This document shows positions 52,271 to 63,737 of a stretch of 64,000 nucleotides of DNA, piece by piece (positions within the stretch are counted from its first letter, which is position 1; every line of letters starts with the position of its first letter). Source of the DNA: Cladopsammia gracilis (taxonomy: Eukaryota; Cnidaria; Anthozoa; Scleractinia; Dendrophylliidae). The position numbers were made by a program, and so were the translations under genes. The stretch is taken from contig JAJGOT010000033.1 of assembly GCA_022457155.1 (NCBI GenBank), positions 455,001 through 519,000 of the forward strand, in the 5' to 3' direction. The notes beneath the pieces are model-generated. The model saw only the letters and a list, made by a program, of their open reading frames with translations, was not told where the DNA came from and ran no database searches.

Positions 52271-53239
52271 GTTCTAAATTACTGAAAAGGAAGTAAAACG
52301 GAGTTTCATTTCCTATGAACTGAAAATTCCAGTAATTTTACATGACCTTGAAAGACTGACCACTCGACCAATATTTAACTTGCATAAACAATAGAAATTA
52401 ATAAGAATTCAATACATCCGATTGGTTACCCCTGGTAAGTTAAGGAAATGAAAACACTTTTAAGTGTTCTTTGATAAAAATCCTAAAGTGAGAGTGAGTG
52501 AAAGAATACTGAATTCAGATGGATGTTTTGATCTTCTACAGTTTTAGTTCTCACACTAAACTTTCTGCTGTTCCTGTCCACTTCATAGGGAGCTTTAGCA
52601 ACCATGACGGTAAAGTCAAGGTAAAACTCATTGAGAATATAAGATAAGAATTTGTGCTCTTTTAAAACAAAATTGGAACAATTGCAAAATAGTTTAGGCA
52701 AATTTAAAATGTCTAATCAGACTGAATTATCAAGTGAATTCCTAAGTTCAAATACAGAAAGAAAAATTAACCGCCGTGTGTTCACATTCTCCACAAAACC
52801 TACTTTTAAAATTTGATAATTTGACGTTGTTGTTTTGCAGGAAACGGCAAAGAAATGTACCAAAATATAGAACGCTCATGCAAAGGCATTGTTTTCGCTC
52901 ATTAAACTTATAATTTTGGTCCGTTCTCACTGCCGTTCCCGTCGTGGTTGCTAAAGCTCCCTAGTTGCCCCATTTGATACAAGAGACTAATTATTAGTGA
53001 GGCGAATAATTTCAACGCAAAAGTAACAAGCATGATCGTGGGCATATCCGTAAAAAACTTGTAAAAATAAAGTTCCTGCTTGGTACGTAGCAATAATCCT
53101 TTGAAGTATAGTCGCTCAATTTTCACCCCAACCAATCGAAGGCCACGCTCCCATTTGATTGAGCCGGTGGCTTTAATATGTGACTTATTCAGGAGCCAAC
53201 AATAGTCTTTGTTTTTTTTTACTTTCAGTAAGTTTATGG

Positions 53240-54060
53240 AAACCGAATTGGATAATTAGAAAATAAAGTTGGTTTTGTCAAAATGGTGTCTGTTGATAAG
53301 TTGTCGCCTAGCTTTGACCAATTGGTTTGGAATCTCTGAAATAACCTGGGGATAATTTAAAAAGTTGCAATTTATATTATATTTTTGTTTAAACTCATGA
53401 TAGGTAAATAGTTTCTTACTAGAGTCGTGGAACACGTCATGTATCGAAAGAACACCCTTTTCAATCCATTTGTTATAACACACAGACTTGCCTTTAATTA
53501 GAGATTCACTATTATTAAATATAATCGTGTCAGTTGCCCCACATCGCGTCCAGACATCCGTTTACGCTCTCCAAAATACAACAGTATTTGCTTGAGAAAA
53601 AAGGGAATTTCAAACAATTACAGCGCTAAAGAAAATTAAGGCCACCATGCCTTTTGAGATGAAAATAGGGGATAACTCTCCAGGATTCTATATTTCTTTG
53701 GTCACTGATTAATCTGGAAATCCATGCCAATTTCAGACCTTTAAATCAAGCCCTACATTGGGGACACCTACCCGCGCCTTATTCCAAATAAAATTAAACA
53801 TCCTTGCCCCTATTTGTCGAGAGCTCCTCGCCCGAGGCAACTTTAATATTGACATAGAATAAATTGTGGTATTCCTAAACAAAAGATGAGCGATCTACCG
53901 AGTAGCGTTAGATCATTTCCAGATCTCCAGAAGTCTAATTTGTTGTTGAGCTTCCGGATCGTCGTAGTGAAACTCTTCTTGTAATTCCCTTCTTCATCGT
54001 ATGAAAAATGAATCCCAGGCCAAGAGCCCTTTCTGATTCTTTTCACTATTTGAAGTGAAA
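53240..54060 (-). pseudogene. Decayed LINE pol fragment
   Basis: The minus strand reads YDEEGNYKKSFTTTIRKLNN and LTLLGRSLIFCLGIPQFI (53843-54046), then a scrambled stretch, then WIEKGVLSIHDVFHDSSKKL and YNINCNFLNYPQVISEIPNQ (53256-53483). Both ends are recognisable parts of the region after the RT palm in L1/Tx1-like LINEs, comparable to the element in gene A. Many stops and shifts lie in between. Confidence 0.7.
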
Positions 54061-54596
54061 ATGTTTAGTATATTTATGGCGCCACGGTCCTCACGAAATG
54101 GCTTTGATTTTTGACGGGTTTATAGCTTCAATCCGGAGATATATCTCCAAATCTGTTATTATAACTGTAATTGCATTTTAGACATAACAGCGAGGCCCAT
54201 CAGCAAATTGGCTAATTTTCAATTCATGCTGGTAGATGTTAAACACAAAAAAGTAAACTTAAATGAAAATTCAAGCCTTTCCTCTCTTATTGTAGCTATT
54301 GTGACGCTTTTTTTTTTGAGCGCTCACGCTTGAATAACCCGCCATTGTATGTAGCTCATTTAATAATATGCACGAATGTCCGGCTATTCTGCCTGATGCT
54401 TTTTACAGAAGTGATCAAGAAATAATGGTCATGATAGTTATTGGAATATAAACATGCAAGTGTCAAGAATTTTGATGACACAAACGTTTTGTGATTGACT
54501 ATTTCTCTATTTTTTTATCTTATTTGTTTACTGCCTTTACCTTTTTACTAATTACTACTTACTTATTTACTCGAATTACGTACTTTCAGGGGCACC

Positions 54597-55109
54597 CAAC
54601 GAATCTGTTCCTCACTTTATCTGTTCCCCAGCGGAATTCTTGCTGGCTGGCAAAATATTCTGTACATATTTTTTTTAATTACCATTTTTGCGCTGGTTGA
54701 CTTCTGACACTTTGGGGCTTAAAAGGGTTCAGCTTCGTAGTAACAAATTTAAGCAGTACTTAGAGAAACCCGAGCAGGTTAAGTTCGAGACGGTAGTAAA
54801 TGCACAAAACAATAAACAAAAAGCTTCAAATAGTTTGTCATTAATGTTTCATTAGTTCCCAAGTCCCATTTGGTAACTTATGATTACTGTTTTTTCATTT
54901 ATTCATTTTTTTTAATTGCTGGCTGGAAAACAGAAATTTTTTCATCCAGCTCGCTGGGAATTTCCCTATGTGTTATGATGGGAAAAAGGAACAGATATAT
55001 TTTTCCCAGCAACGTAGAAGAACACCTGGAAATGCTTTTATATCATTTATTATAATTTATTTGAGTAAAATAATACATTTTACCAATGATTGTTCGTTGG
55101 GTGCCCCTG
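54597..55109. mobile_element. 513-bp hAT-like nonautonomous element
   Basis: Ends CAGGGGCACCCAACGAA and TTCGTTGGGTGCCCCTG, flanked by TACTTT on both sides (54591-54596 and 55110-55115). CAGGG-type ends are common in hAT elements, though these give 8-bp rather than 6-bp duplications. Confidence 0.78.
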
Positions 55110-56157
55110 TACTTTTCACGTAACCTGCTTATATTTACTTGTTTGCTGGTTTTCCACACTATACATTAAATAAATACTATGTAGTTTTTCTAATTAGTCT
55201 TCATTTTCCGGACGCGGAAATCACTGAGAACAGAAGTTGATCCTTTTTGCTTTGTTACCCATATGTAGTTATCTACCATTTCGGTCTAGGGTACTTTAGT
55301 TGCTTGATGTCAACGTAAACATCTATTCTTAGAGATCAGCTAAATTTCACATTTCACCAAGGTTAGGAAATATTAAAAATATATATATATATGTCAATAT
55401 GTTATTGTATCAAAAAATGGCACAACGTTTGAATGAATGACTTATATAGCGCACATATCACACATGTCTTTATGGCGCTTTCCATACACTTATGAGAATG
55501 ATATCGGACGTGAGATCACGAAGGCCAGTCAGCTTAAGGCAACCGCTATCGGTCCATTGCCGATCGCATCTTCCCCACCCCACCCATGAACAATGTATAA
55601 CACTAAGGGTGATCACGGCCAGGTATGGCCTATGATGTGCGAATGTACCTCATACTGGTGGTATAAAGTTCTCTCTAGGTCGCTTGCATAGTTTCATTCC
55701 ACGACGTCGGCAAGTACAAAATGCCTATACTTACATGTATAGCACTTTATATTAATGTTTCAACCTCGTTTCAGCCTCAAACTTCAAATACAAAAGGCAA
55801 TATCAATTTATATACTTTCTCTTTGTTTATTTTCTTTGTATTTATGAATTAAAATTTTAAATTTGATGTGTTCGGTGATATGTGACCAACCGCTAGTTAA
55901 TCAAAAGCCATTATCGCGTGAACATGTAACTGCTTTGCGTTCCTTTGAGTACAAAGCCTTGTCGTCTGCAATACCAGTCATTGCCGCCTTAGAGCACAGT
56001 GCCTGTGCTTGTAACGGTCTTTTTGGTATGTATATGCTTGTCTGTATTATTTCATATTCTTTCAAATTTTAAAAAGGAAAAAGGTGCTTGGCAGGTTTAT
56101 GAGATATCTAGAATCATGAAAAAAGAAAGTCCTGCATAATTAAGCGACTGAACCTAC

Positions 56158-56193
56158 CGAACGACCGACCGACCGACCGACCGACCGACCGAC
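56158..56193. repeat. (CCGA)n microsatellite
   Basis: About nine CCGA units. Confidence 0.93.
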
Positions 56194-56996
56194 TGTTTAA
56201 AAACCGAAGTCAGATACGATGATCATCGAGAGTTTTGCCCATTAATTTTGCACTAGTTAGCGTTGTTATTTATGATACCATATTTAGGCTGAGAAGAAGA
56301 CAGTAAGGGGACTCGAGTATGGAAGCAGGTACGGTCAGAAGAAGTATTGGGCTTACGGCAAGCAGTGAATATGAGTACTCGTACTCGTTTATTGCCTACA
56401 AATAAGGAAACATGTCATGACCCCATGTCCTCACTGATCATTACCTTGACAATGTTCAAATGTCTTCTTATTTCGGCTTAAAGTACCAGAATAACGGGTA
56501 ACCAAATCCAACAGGATAGAATGAACTGGTAGCGGTTTAGTAGAAAAATAAGTCATCTGCACTAACTTGGCCAGCTCGGTGCACCATCAGGTTTAGAAAT
56601 GTACAGCAGTTATTTGTCTAAAGCTCGTTGATTTCGTCACTATGAAGAAAAAAATCGCCTTTTTTCTTTGTTTAACTTGTATTTATTGTTCTTTATTTTG
56701 AAAATCACTACTAAAACTACAATATTGACTGATAAATCGAGAAGTAAATGAGCTGAAATTGTTTTCATTGTTACTAGATACTTGGTTATCCAGTCAAAAA
56801 TCGATCAGTGCGTGATACTGTCGTTTGCACCCAAACTTTCTTTTCCACTCGCTATGATCTAGTTCCCACTTCCATTACGACGACAACTGAATTTAAAGGA
56901 AAGATTATCTCAAATCGAAGTCGGGTCTATTATAACATGACAGTGATGTTGGAACATTACTCAGCTAATATTTAACGTCTTAATTAGAGTCATATC

Positions 56997-57418
56997 TGCA
57001 GTTTCTATTTGAGTGCCGGAAACCAAACCACGTGCACTGACAGTAATTACTCTGGCCAATCACAACAGACGCAGACAATCCTATGAACCAATCACAACTT
57101 AAAGTACATATATGTAACCATTAATGCGCGGGGAAACGAAACGAGCAAGTTCCAATTGTGCTTGGTTTTGCTTCTGATTGGTCGAGAAAGTGGCGCAAAA
57201 TTTGTTTAGCCAAACACCAATCACGGCGGCCATGTTGATGCACACCTACAAAAGAATTTTAATGAACTTCTTTTGTCGTGTGCAACAACATGGCCGCCAT
57301 GGCCTTTGTCATTTGCGTCCCACAGGACTGAAGGTCACGTGAGTGAAAACCATCTATAGTAATGCAAAACCAAAGCAAACTCGAAATTTCTTTCGATACT
57401 CAACTGAAAACCGCTATA
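56997..57418 (-). repeat. CCAAT-rich foldback copy, interrupted
   Basis: TTTCTATTTGAGTGCCGG, AATTACTCTGGCCAATCACA, CTATGAACCAATCACAAC, TTCTGATTGGTCGAG and CAACTGAAAACCGCTATA follow the family order on the minus strand. Confidence 0.7.
57227..57353. mobile_element. GGCCGCCATGTTGG foldback inside the CCAAT-rich repeat
   Basis: CACGGCGGCCATGTTGATGC is mirrored by GCAACAACATGGCCGCCATG; GTCCCACAGGACTGAAGGTC and CACGTGAGTGAAAACC follow. It is related to 8857-9038 in reverse. The limits are inferred from where the host repeat stops and resumes (GCCAA to GTAATGCAAAACC). Confidence 0.65.
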
Positions 57419-57711
57419 AAGTACATACAACCAATTGGACAGTACTTACCAACAAAATAACAAGGAAACACTTATTTGGACGTGCAATTTTTTATTTGTT
57501 GAGTTATTAAAAATCGAAATTCACTTATATCAGCTGTAGCTACAATGCCATATTTCAGGCAACTCTGGCTTCAGTAACAAAGATTTTAAAACTACTTTTT
57601 AAATCATGAAAAACAATGAAAGACGAATGTCATCATATTTCCTTATTTTTGGTCATGGCATCAGTCAGTACACTGATCAAAATTAAATTGAAAATACACA
57701 ATACATGTTTA

Positions 57712-59057
57712 TATACACCTAAATCAAAAAAAGGTTGCTGTCGTCGATTGGTGTTTGGTGTTAGGTCATTCATCACTCCCGGTGCATTCTGGGGGAGGAC
57801 TATTGCTTGACGACACTGTGTGTATGACGGCCGTCTTTGGTTCGCAGTATACCTGCACCATACTCCCAAGATCTAAGATGGCGCGTTATATACCTCGGTC
57901 AATCAGTTGAAGAGGCTGCGGTGTTTAATGACGGTACTGAGTAGTATTGCAAAAAGAAAAAAGCGGGAAAAAACAAGCCAAAAAAAAAGCTTCATACCGC
58001 ATAAAATACACATTAATGAGATTTAAAGCCACGTGCGCTTTGAAAAGGCTTGCTGGGTTTTCGGTTCAGTGACTACTAAAAATATTGACTGCGGCAGCAC
58101 TTGTTGAGTTAACTTGATTATTTTTTTAGTAACCCGGTTAAAATTCCTTAACAAAAATAACTCGGTGAAAAGGTGTTTGTAACTGAACCAAGTTTATTTT
58201 TGTGAGCGACCGCACTTCAGAAGGTTTAAAGGGAACCTCCATTGTCAGAACAAATTGACCTTAAATTGTTGGATATAAAGTAGAAATTAAAAATTTTTAA
58301 AAACAGGTGCAAATATAATTTTAGTGTACAAATAAAATGGATATAAATATCGCCTAGTTTCGCATTTAAATTTCCCGCGCGCCACCATTTTGAATATTTA
58401 CGACGTGTTACGGTTGCCGCTATTGTTATGAATCGACGTTCTTTTGTATGCAACAATTGGACAACCGTAACACATCATAAATATTCAAAATGGCGGCGCG
58501 CGGGAAATTTAAAAGTGAAAATAGGCGATTTTCATATCCATTTTTTTGTACACTAAAATGATATTTGCAACTGTTTTTTTTAAATTTCTAATTTAGACTT
58601 TATTTCCAACAGTTTAACGTCAATTTGTTATAAAAATGGAGGTTCCCTTTAACTTTGAACGTGAGAAATCATGTTATCGTTTGCTAGCGAGAGCGGTGGC
58701 AGAAACGATACGATGAATGAGTGAAAACAATGCCTCTGCACGTGCATTTTACATATTGTTATTCCCTACAAAACAACATCGTCAAATGATCAAATTATAG
58801 GTTTTGTGGAGAACGTAAACACACGACGGCTTTTTCCTTCTCTATTTGAAATTGAAAGTCGTCCATACGAAGGTCTACAGATTTCTTTTATTTTTTGGAT
58901 CGAGAATACCAAGTCAAATGTCTGTGGACAGCGACTCGGTGGCCTCCATTGCCTCAGACGCAGAGAGCGAGCGAAGCTATACCGGAATGCACCGCAGGAG
59001 TAATGAATGACCAAACACCAATCGTCGACAGCAACCTTTTTTTATTTAGAGGTATAC
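57712..59057. mobile_element. 1.35-kb TIR element ending 160 bp upstream of gene E
   Basis: Arms of about 75 bp: AAAAAAAGGTTGCTGTCGTC, GATTGGTGTTTGGTGTTAGG and CGGTGCATTC at the left, mirrored at the right by GAATGCACCG, CCAAACACCAATCGTCGAC and AGCAACCTTTTTTT. The interior includes a TTAA-target MITE and no recognisable transposase. Confidence 0.72.
58230..58648. mobile_element. 419-bp Kolobok-like MITE with TTAA target, nested
   Basis: Ends AGGGAACCTCCATTGTCAGA and ATGGAGGTTCCCT, with TTAA on both sides (58226-58229 and 58649-58652). AGGG-type ends plus TTAA are typical of Kolobok. Inner arms mirror around CGCGCGCCACCATTTTGAAT / ATTCAAAATGGCGGCGCGCG. Confidence 0.83.
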
Positions 59058-59218
59058 TGAAATAAATGCAAGTAACTAATAAATAGATGGTTATGATGAG
59101 CCAGGTATTTCATCTTTTCCATTCAATCAATATGCTCCTTATTTCTTTGTTCCCCGTTACGTGTTTTGGCGCTTGTTTTACGTAAACACGCATGATTCGT
59201 TTTCCGTTGAAATTTCAG

Positions 59219-62200
59219 AAGAAGAGTGTCCACTTACTGAAGCTAATGGAAAACTTAGAATTGGATTGTTCAGGTAAGTTATTCTCAGGTACATGTTCCT
59301 TGCTGGGAGATTAACATTCCATCCATCCAGGAAACAAGCAATACTTCCAATCGCTTCATGGTATGGATGCCAGAGATTAGCACTGGCCTCATATGCCACT
59401 TGGATTGAAAGAAGACTTTACCCTGCGGAGTTAGGAAACTTAAGGCATGGCGGGCAAGAAGCTTTAATGTCAAGGAAGTTTATCTTATAGATAATGCTAC
59501 AACTCATCATCCAAACAAGCGCGATGGAATGTACTCTACGTGTATTTCTATTGTCATTTTTCTGTAATATTGCTAGAGTCGTGCTACCATGTGCGTCATT
59601 TAATCTCACTTATTTTTCCATTGTATAATGTTGTGATATTTTACATTTATATAATATGTACGTTTTTTAACAATCTTTAGATTCATCTGTAACCTGAAGA
59701 AGACAGGTCTGGCCAGCCGAAATATTGTGAAATGACTAATATATGTACAGTAGTCTTCGGATTTCTTTTTACTAGTCGTTTCTTTAGCTTATTAGAACTC
59801 TGGTGATATCCAACATACATTTTAACAGGATCTTCATTCACGGCTTTTTCTGTTCGTTAAAATATTAAAAGAGCGCCGCAGAAAATTTAGAATTCCGTGT
59901 TATTACTCATGCGCGCAGCGGCATGAGTCTTGGTTTCGGTCAAGTTTCTATCGCTTTGTTTTTTTAAAGTTTCCCGTATCCCGCGGGACGACTTTCACTG
60001 GTCTGATTGGTTGACACGCGACCTCGTGATTTCGTTCGGCGTGCCCGTAATCACGTTCTTGTTTTCAAATAGCCGAGTCAAGCAACCAGCATTTGGACTT
60101 TACCGGAAAAGAAATTACATTTTTCGATGGGAATTTAGGTTGATATCAATTTGTGATTGAGTTTTTCGTTTTTCTTTGTGTTCTCTCTACTTTTGGAGAA
60201 ATGCTTATAAAACGTGTTCAAATTCAGTCGTAAATTCAGTTGTAATAAATGATATCACGCAAAATTCGTTGAGAGGGAAGGGTGTAAAACTTTCTTATGC
60301 AACCTTCTTATGCAAGCGCATGAGTAGGCTTCCAGTGTAGCCTCTTGTCTATGAATAAAGCTAACATCGTAGTTGGATCGATTTAGCATAATTTATTGGT
60401 GTCACATGACAGTGTCTTTTGAGGTAATATTGTTGCTCTTCGGGTGGCCGTTACTTTCGGGAATCGTCTTACGTTACTTTCGGGGAGCCGTTGCTTTCGC
60501 GGGAAGGGGGTAGTTGCAATCGGAATTCTACGTTAGCTTTTAACATCACTTTTGCTCTTTTACTTTGCTTTAGGCCTTGATGGAGCACTGAGTTTTGAAG
60601 CAGACCTTAACTTTCAATGTGACATAGGCAATTCTGCTGAAACTTCTTTTCAGCCAGATGCTGGTGGACTCGATTTGGGCCAGATTCAGTTTCCTAATCG
60701 ACTTGCAAGACAGTTACTCCAGTCTCGAACTCCTCGACCAAACCTTGGTGGTGCTGTGTTGGAACGACCTGGTCTTCCACTTCAAACAGCGAGGCCTGCT
60801 GCTCAACAGTTAGTGCAGCACACAGCGACATATAGCAATGTAAGAAAGAACATTAGACGATAATACAAAATAATCATACTTCACTAAACGCTATCGATAT
60901 AATTTAATTAAATCTGTCTCTCTTGCTATTAAAAAGCTCTGGTCGTGTCACCATGAAATATAACAATATAATTTTTACATCAACTTTTATCAACTTTTAT
61001 TGTCCCGAACAATATTAAAATATTGTTCAGGACAGTCTACACTATCTTGTTGAGTCTTTCGGTTGTTTATTTTACTTTCTTTTGTGTACTGTATTTTATG
61101 CTTTATCGTTTGTGTAATTCGCCTCTTATAATATGTCAATTCTGCTTCTTTTACATTCATTTTTAAGACGCTCAGAATCAATATCTTGGCCCTAAAAGTA
61201 TCGAAAAAATTAAGACGTTTATGATGTGGCCTATTGATTACAACGTTGTCCCGTGTTCAAATCCTAAATCCATAAAACAAACATCTCCCCGCATTGCTCT
61301 TACATTGATAAAAACGTATGAAGTTCCTCGAAGCAAGATGTTATCCCTGAAAGCTCTTCTTTTTCCACTAAAGTGGCTTCTGAGTATCTCTGTCTTGAGT
61401 AGTAAACCGCGAAAAACTGCAGGAAAATAACGACTTTAATTCTCCGCTAAACACAGCAATCCAACTAAAGTGTTTATCGAACTCACGGCTGTGTGGCCGC
61501 GCGTAAAACAAAGTCTCGGTTTGGTTTCAAAATTGCGAAGATCCTGCCCAACGCGTACTGCGGCGGGCGGGCACACGACGCGCCCGCGAAACATAGCAAT
61601 GATCATGAAAAATGACGGGCATAGGTTCTATGAGTATGGGGCTCCGCAGTGGGCCTTCGGCCTGCGAGAGCTCCGCTATAAATTTAACATAATTTTTCTA
61701 CGGTGCGCATCATAGGCTGGCTACCAAGCTGAACCTGCATACCACGCCCAGCCTGTCACTTTTCAGCAACCATCTTACAATGGTGCAGCCACTGTTATTT
61801 CTACGCACAATGGAGTGCCTATGCAATGCGTTCAACCCATTCACAATGGGTTACCTGTACAGACAGTCCAACCAACGCATGTGCAGCCAACAGCAGCAGT
61901 TATCAATATGGGCGCGCATGTTCAGGTAAAATGTAGTTGTGTACCGTAGAATTAAAGAACAGTGTCCCACCGAAAAATCGGAATTTCACCGCTTACCTTA
62001 TTGCTATATTAGACCAGTTTTCAATTTAGTGTCACGATTAATTACACAATTGCCTTGGTTTTTCATTGTTATGCTTTGTGATTGGCTAAAAAATCTGTTG
62101 CCACTTTCTCGACCAATCAGAAGTAAAACCAAAACCAATCGTGACTTGCTCGCACGCGTTTTCCCGCGCTTGGCGCCGCCGACATGTAATTGCTTCGAGC

Positions 62201-63737
62201 TCTGATTGGTTCATTGGATTGTTTACGACTGCACCGTGATTGGTCAGAGCAATTACTTTGGTTTTGGTTTTACCACACTCAATTGAAAACTTCTCTATAT
62301 ATTGCAAAATTCCACAAAAAATACAACTTAATTGAATAAAAAAACGATTCTATAAGCAAAAATAGCAGTAGTTCTTTCTTCGTATTAATATACATTATCT
62401 TCAATATATCAGCGGAAAAATGTACCCTTTACCGACACTTGGAAAGGGTGGAGGAGTTTGAGCTGAGTCTACGTGACTCATGCGGGAAACTTAACAGAAC
62501 TATAGATAGCCATCAGCTGACACATCATCTTGTCGTTTTAGATTTACCTAAAAGAGGCTATTGATTGTGTACGCAGTCAAGTTCAATTCAGTGTCGAAAT
62601 AAAATTCGCAATTGCATGCTTCGGTTTTGCATTGCTACGCTTTGTGACTTTAACATTTCGTCCCCCTTTCTAAACCAATCAGAAGTAAGGCCAAAACCAA
62701 TTATGACTTGTTCGCACGCGTTTTCCCGCGCTCGGCGCCGGCGACATGTTTTTGCTTCATGTTCTGATTGGATCATTGGATTGTCTGGTTTTAATTAGTT
62801 TTCCGGCACTCAAATGAAACCCGCTCTAATGCCATTTGTTGACTAATTTCAGAGACCGCTACCAGGACAAGTTATCGTGGCTCCAATTCCTCCTTCAAAC
62901 TGGCTGGCACTGTCTGTCTTTTCTTTAATATTTTGCACGCTACCCTTTGGAATAATAGCCTTTGCGTTTTCCTTATTGGTAAGATTTTTTTTTCAGGCCA
63001 TCGCAGTTTTTATTTATGATTTTTCGTAAATGGTCTATAATTAAGTTGAGAGCACACTGCGAGGATTACAAATTTCACTCACCCATGTTTATCCGCAGTT
63101 CAAATATATTATTTTCATATATTCATATATATTCACTATCATCGGGTATATTGCGAACTCATAATTGACCATCTATCCGCGTGGCTTGATAGCTCAGTGG
63201 ATAGAGCATTACACCGGTATCGCAAGGTCACGGGTTCGAATCCCGTTCAAGCCTGATTTTTTTTCAGGTTGCTTTTTCAACTGCTTAAGTTGAGAGCACA
63301 CTGCGAGGATCACAAATCATCACTCGTGTTTATCTGAAATTCAAATATATGATTTTTTATATGTTCACATTCATAGGTCTATAATTTATCGCTAAATTTA
63401 AACTTGAAAAGAAACCACCATGAATTTCAGTCGATTTTCTGCGGATAGATTCAGGCGCATTTTCCATGTGGACCTGTAATTATGTAATTCAATTAATATG
63501 TAATCCAAAAGCCGAATACGTATCTTGGAAAAAGCATTTGATCAAATTTCTCAATTATGCAACTAATTAATTTAAATATTCTATTCTCTTTTTCAGGTCG
63601 ACGACTCCCTGAAAAGAGGGGATCGCGAAAGAGCAGTTAAAAATTCCAACATCGCAAAGTGGTTAAACGTGCTTGCCATTATAAGTGGAATTCCTTTGAG
63701 TATATTTATTTTATATGCCATCATTTATCTTAGGTAG
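59219..63737 (+). CDS. Gene E: divergent CD225/dispanin-like membrane protein, 256 aa, with an extra exon
   Basis: Plus-strand exons: 59219-59273 (ATG 59246-59248, MENLELDCS), 60574-60839, 61716-61925, 62853-62978 and 63597-63737 (stop 63735-63737). Phases are 1, 0, 0, 0 and the frame is intact. Exon 1 has exactly the 28 coding bases of the first exons of A-C. Exon 2 (DGALSFEADLNFQC...LQTARPAAQQLVQHT) has no counterpart in A-D and no domain I recognise. Exon 3 is Gln/Pro/His-rich (NGVPMQCVQPIHNG, VQTVQPTHVQP). Exon 4 encodes VIVAPIPPSNWLALSVFSLI and FCTLPFG, the first CD225 helix. Exon 5 encodes VDDSLKRGDRERAVKNSNIA, KWLNV and a second helix. The GDYEGA motif is GDRERA here, so this is the most diverged member. 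No PPxY is seen. It is transcribed away from gene D. Confidence 0.82.
61470..61715. repeat. GC-rich repeat-like stretch in intron 2 of gene E
   Basis: Contains GCGGGCGGGCACACGACGCG and CAGTGGGCCTTCGGCCTGCG, far more GC-rich than its surroundings, and ends against exon 3. An 81-codon frame here matches nothing that I recognise. Probably an interspersed repeat. Confidence 0.4.
62011..62296 (+). repeat. CCAAT-rich foldback copy in intron 3 of gene E
   Basis: TTTTCAATTTAGTGTCACG at the left and CACACTCAATTGAAAACTTC at the right; the interior order is as in 46760-47044. Confidence 0.75.
62575..62827 (+). repeat. Second CCAAT-rich foldback copy in intron 3 of gene E
   Basis: GTTCAATTCAGTGTCGAAAT through CACGCGTTTTCCCGCGCTCG to GGCACTCAAATGAAACCCGC. 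It ends 25 bp before exon 4, so it may touch the branch-point region. Confidence 0.72.
63041..63400. repeat. tRNA-headed interspersed repeat with flanking direct repeats
   Basis: TTAAGTTGAGAGCACACTGC followed by GAGGAT.ACAAAT and TTCAAATATAT occurs before (about 63041) and after (about 63286) the tRNA-like block. This indicates a repeat of about 245 bp joined head-to-tail around it, i.e. a dimer-like tRNA-derived repeat in intron 4 of gene E. Confidence 0.65.
63183..63253 (+). tRNA. tRNA-like sequence, probably SINE-derived (anticodon position reads GGT)
   Basis: The acceptor arm GGCTTGA/TCAAGCC pairs perfectly. D arm GCTC-AGTGGATA-GAGC and T arm ACGGG-TTCGAAT-CCCGT are also perfect, so both internal promoter boxes are intact. 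The anticodon arm is poor: TTACA against CGCAA with two mismatches, and the loop CCGGTAT has C instead of the near-universal T33. If functional it would be read as threonine GGT. The weak arm and the repeat context favour a tRNA-derived SINE head. Confidence 0.5.

Larger units (their letters stand above)
52271..59218. other. Divergent spacer between gene D and gene E
   Basis: About 7 kb, with a LINE remnant, a hAT-like element, a (CCGA)n tract, a split CCAAT-rich repeat and a 1.35-kb TIR element with a nested MITE. 55430-55690 has TATATAGCGCACAT and GGCGCTTTCCA, resembling an interspersed repeat, but its limits are not clear. A leader exon for gene E was not found. Confidence 0.55.

Noticed and set aside
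59930..60160. Possible alternative first exon of gene E (76-codon frame)
   Set aside because: No correctly phased donor. The exon at 59219-59273 has exactly 28 coding bases and phase 1, as in the paralogs.
63183..63253. Functional tRNA-Thr gene
   Set aside because: C at position 33, a mismatched anticodon stem and a repeated context make a SINE-type origin more likely, so it is reported only as tRNA-like.
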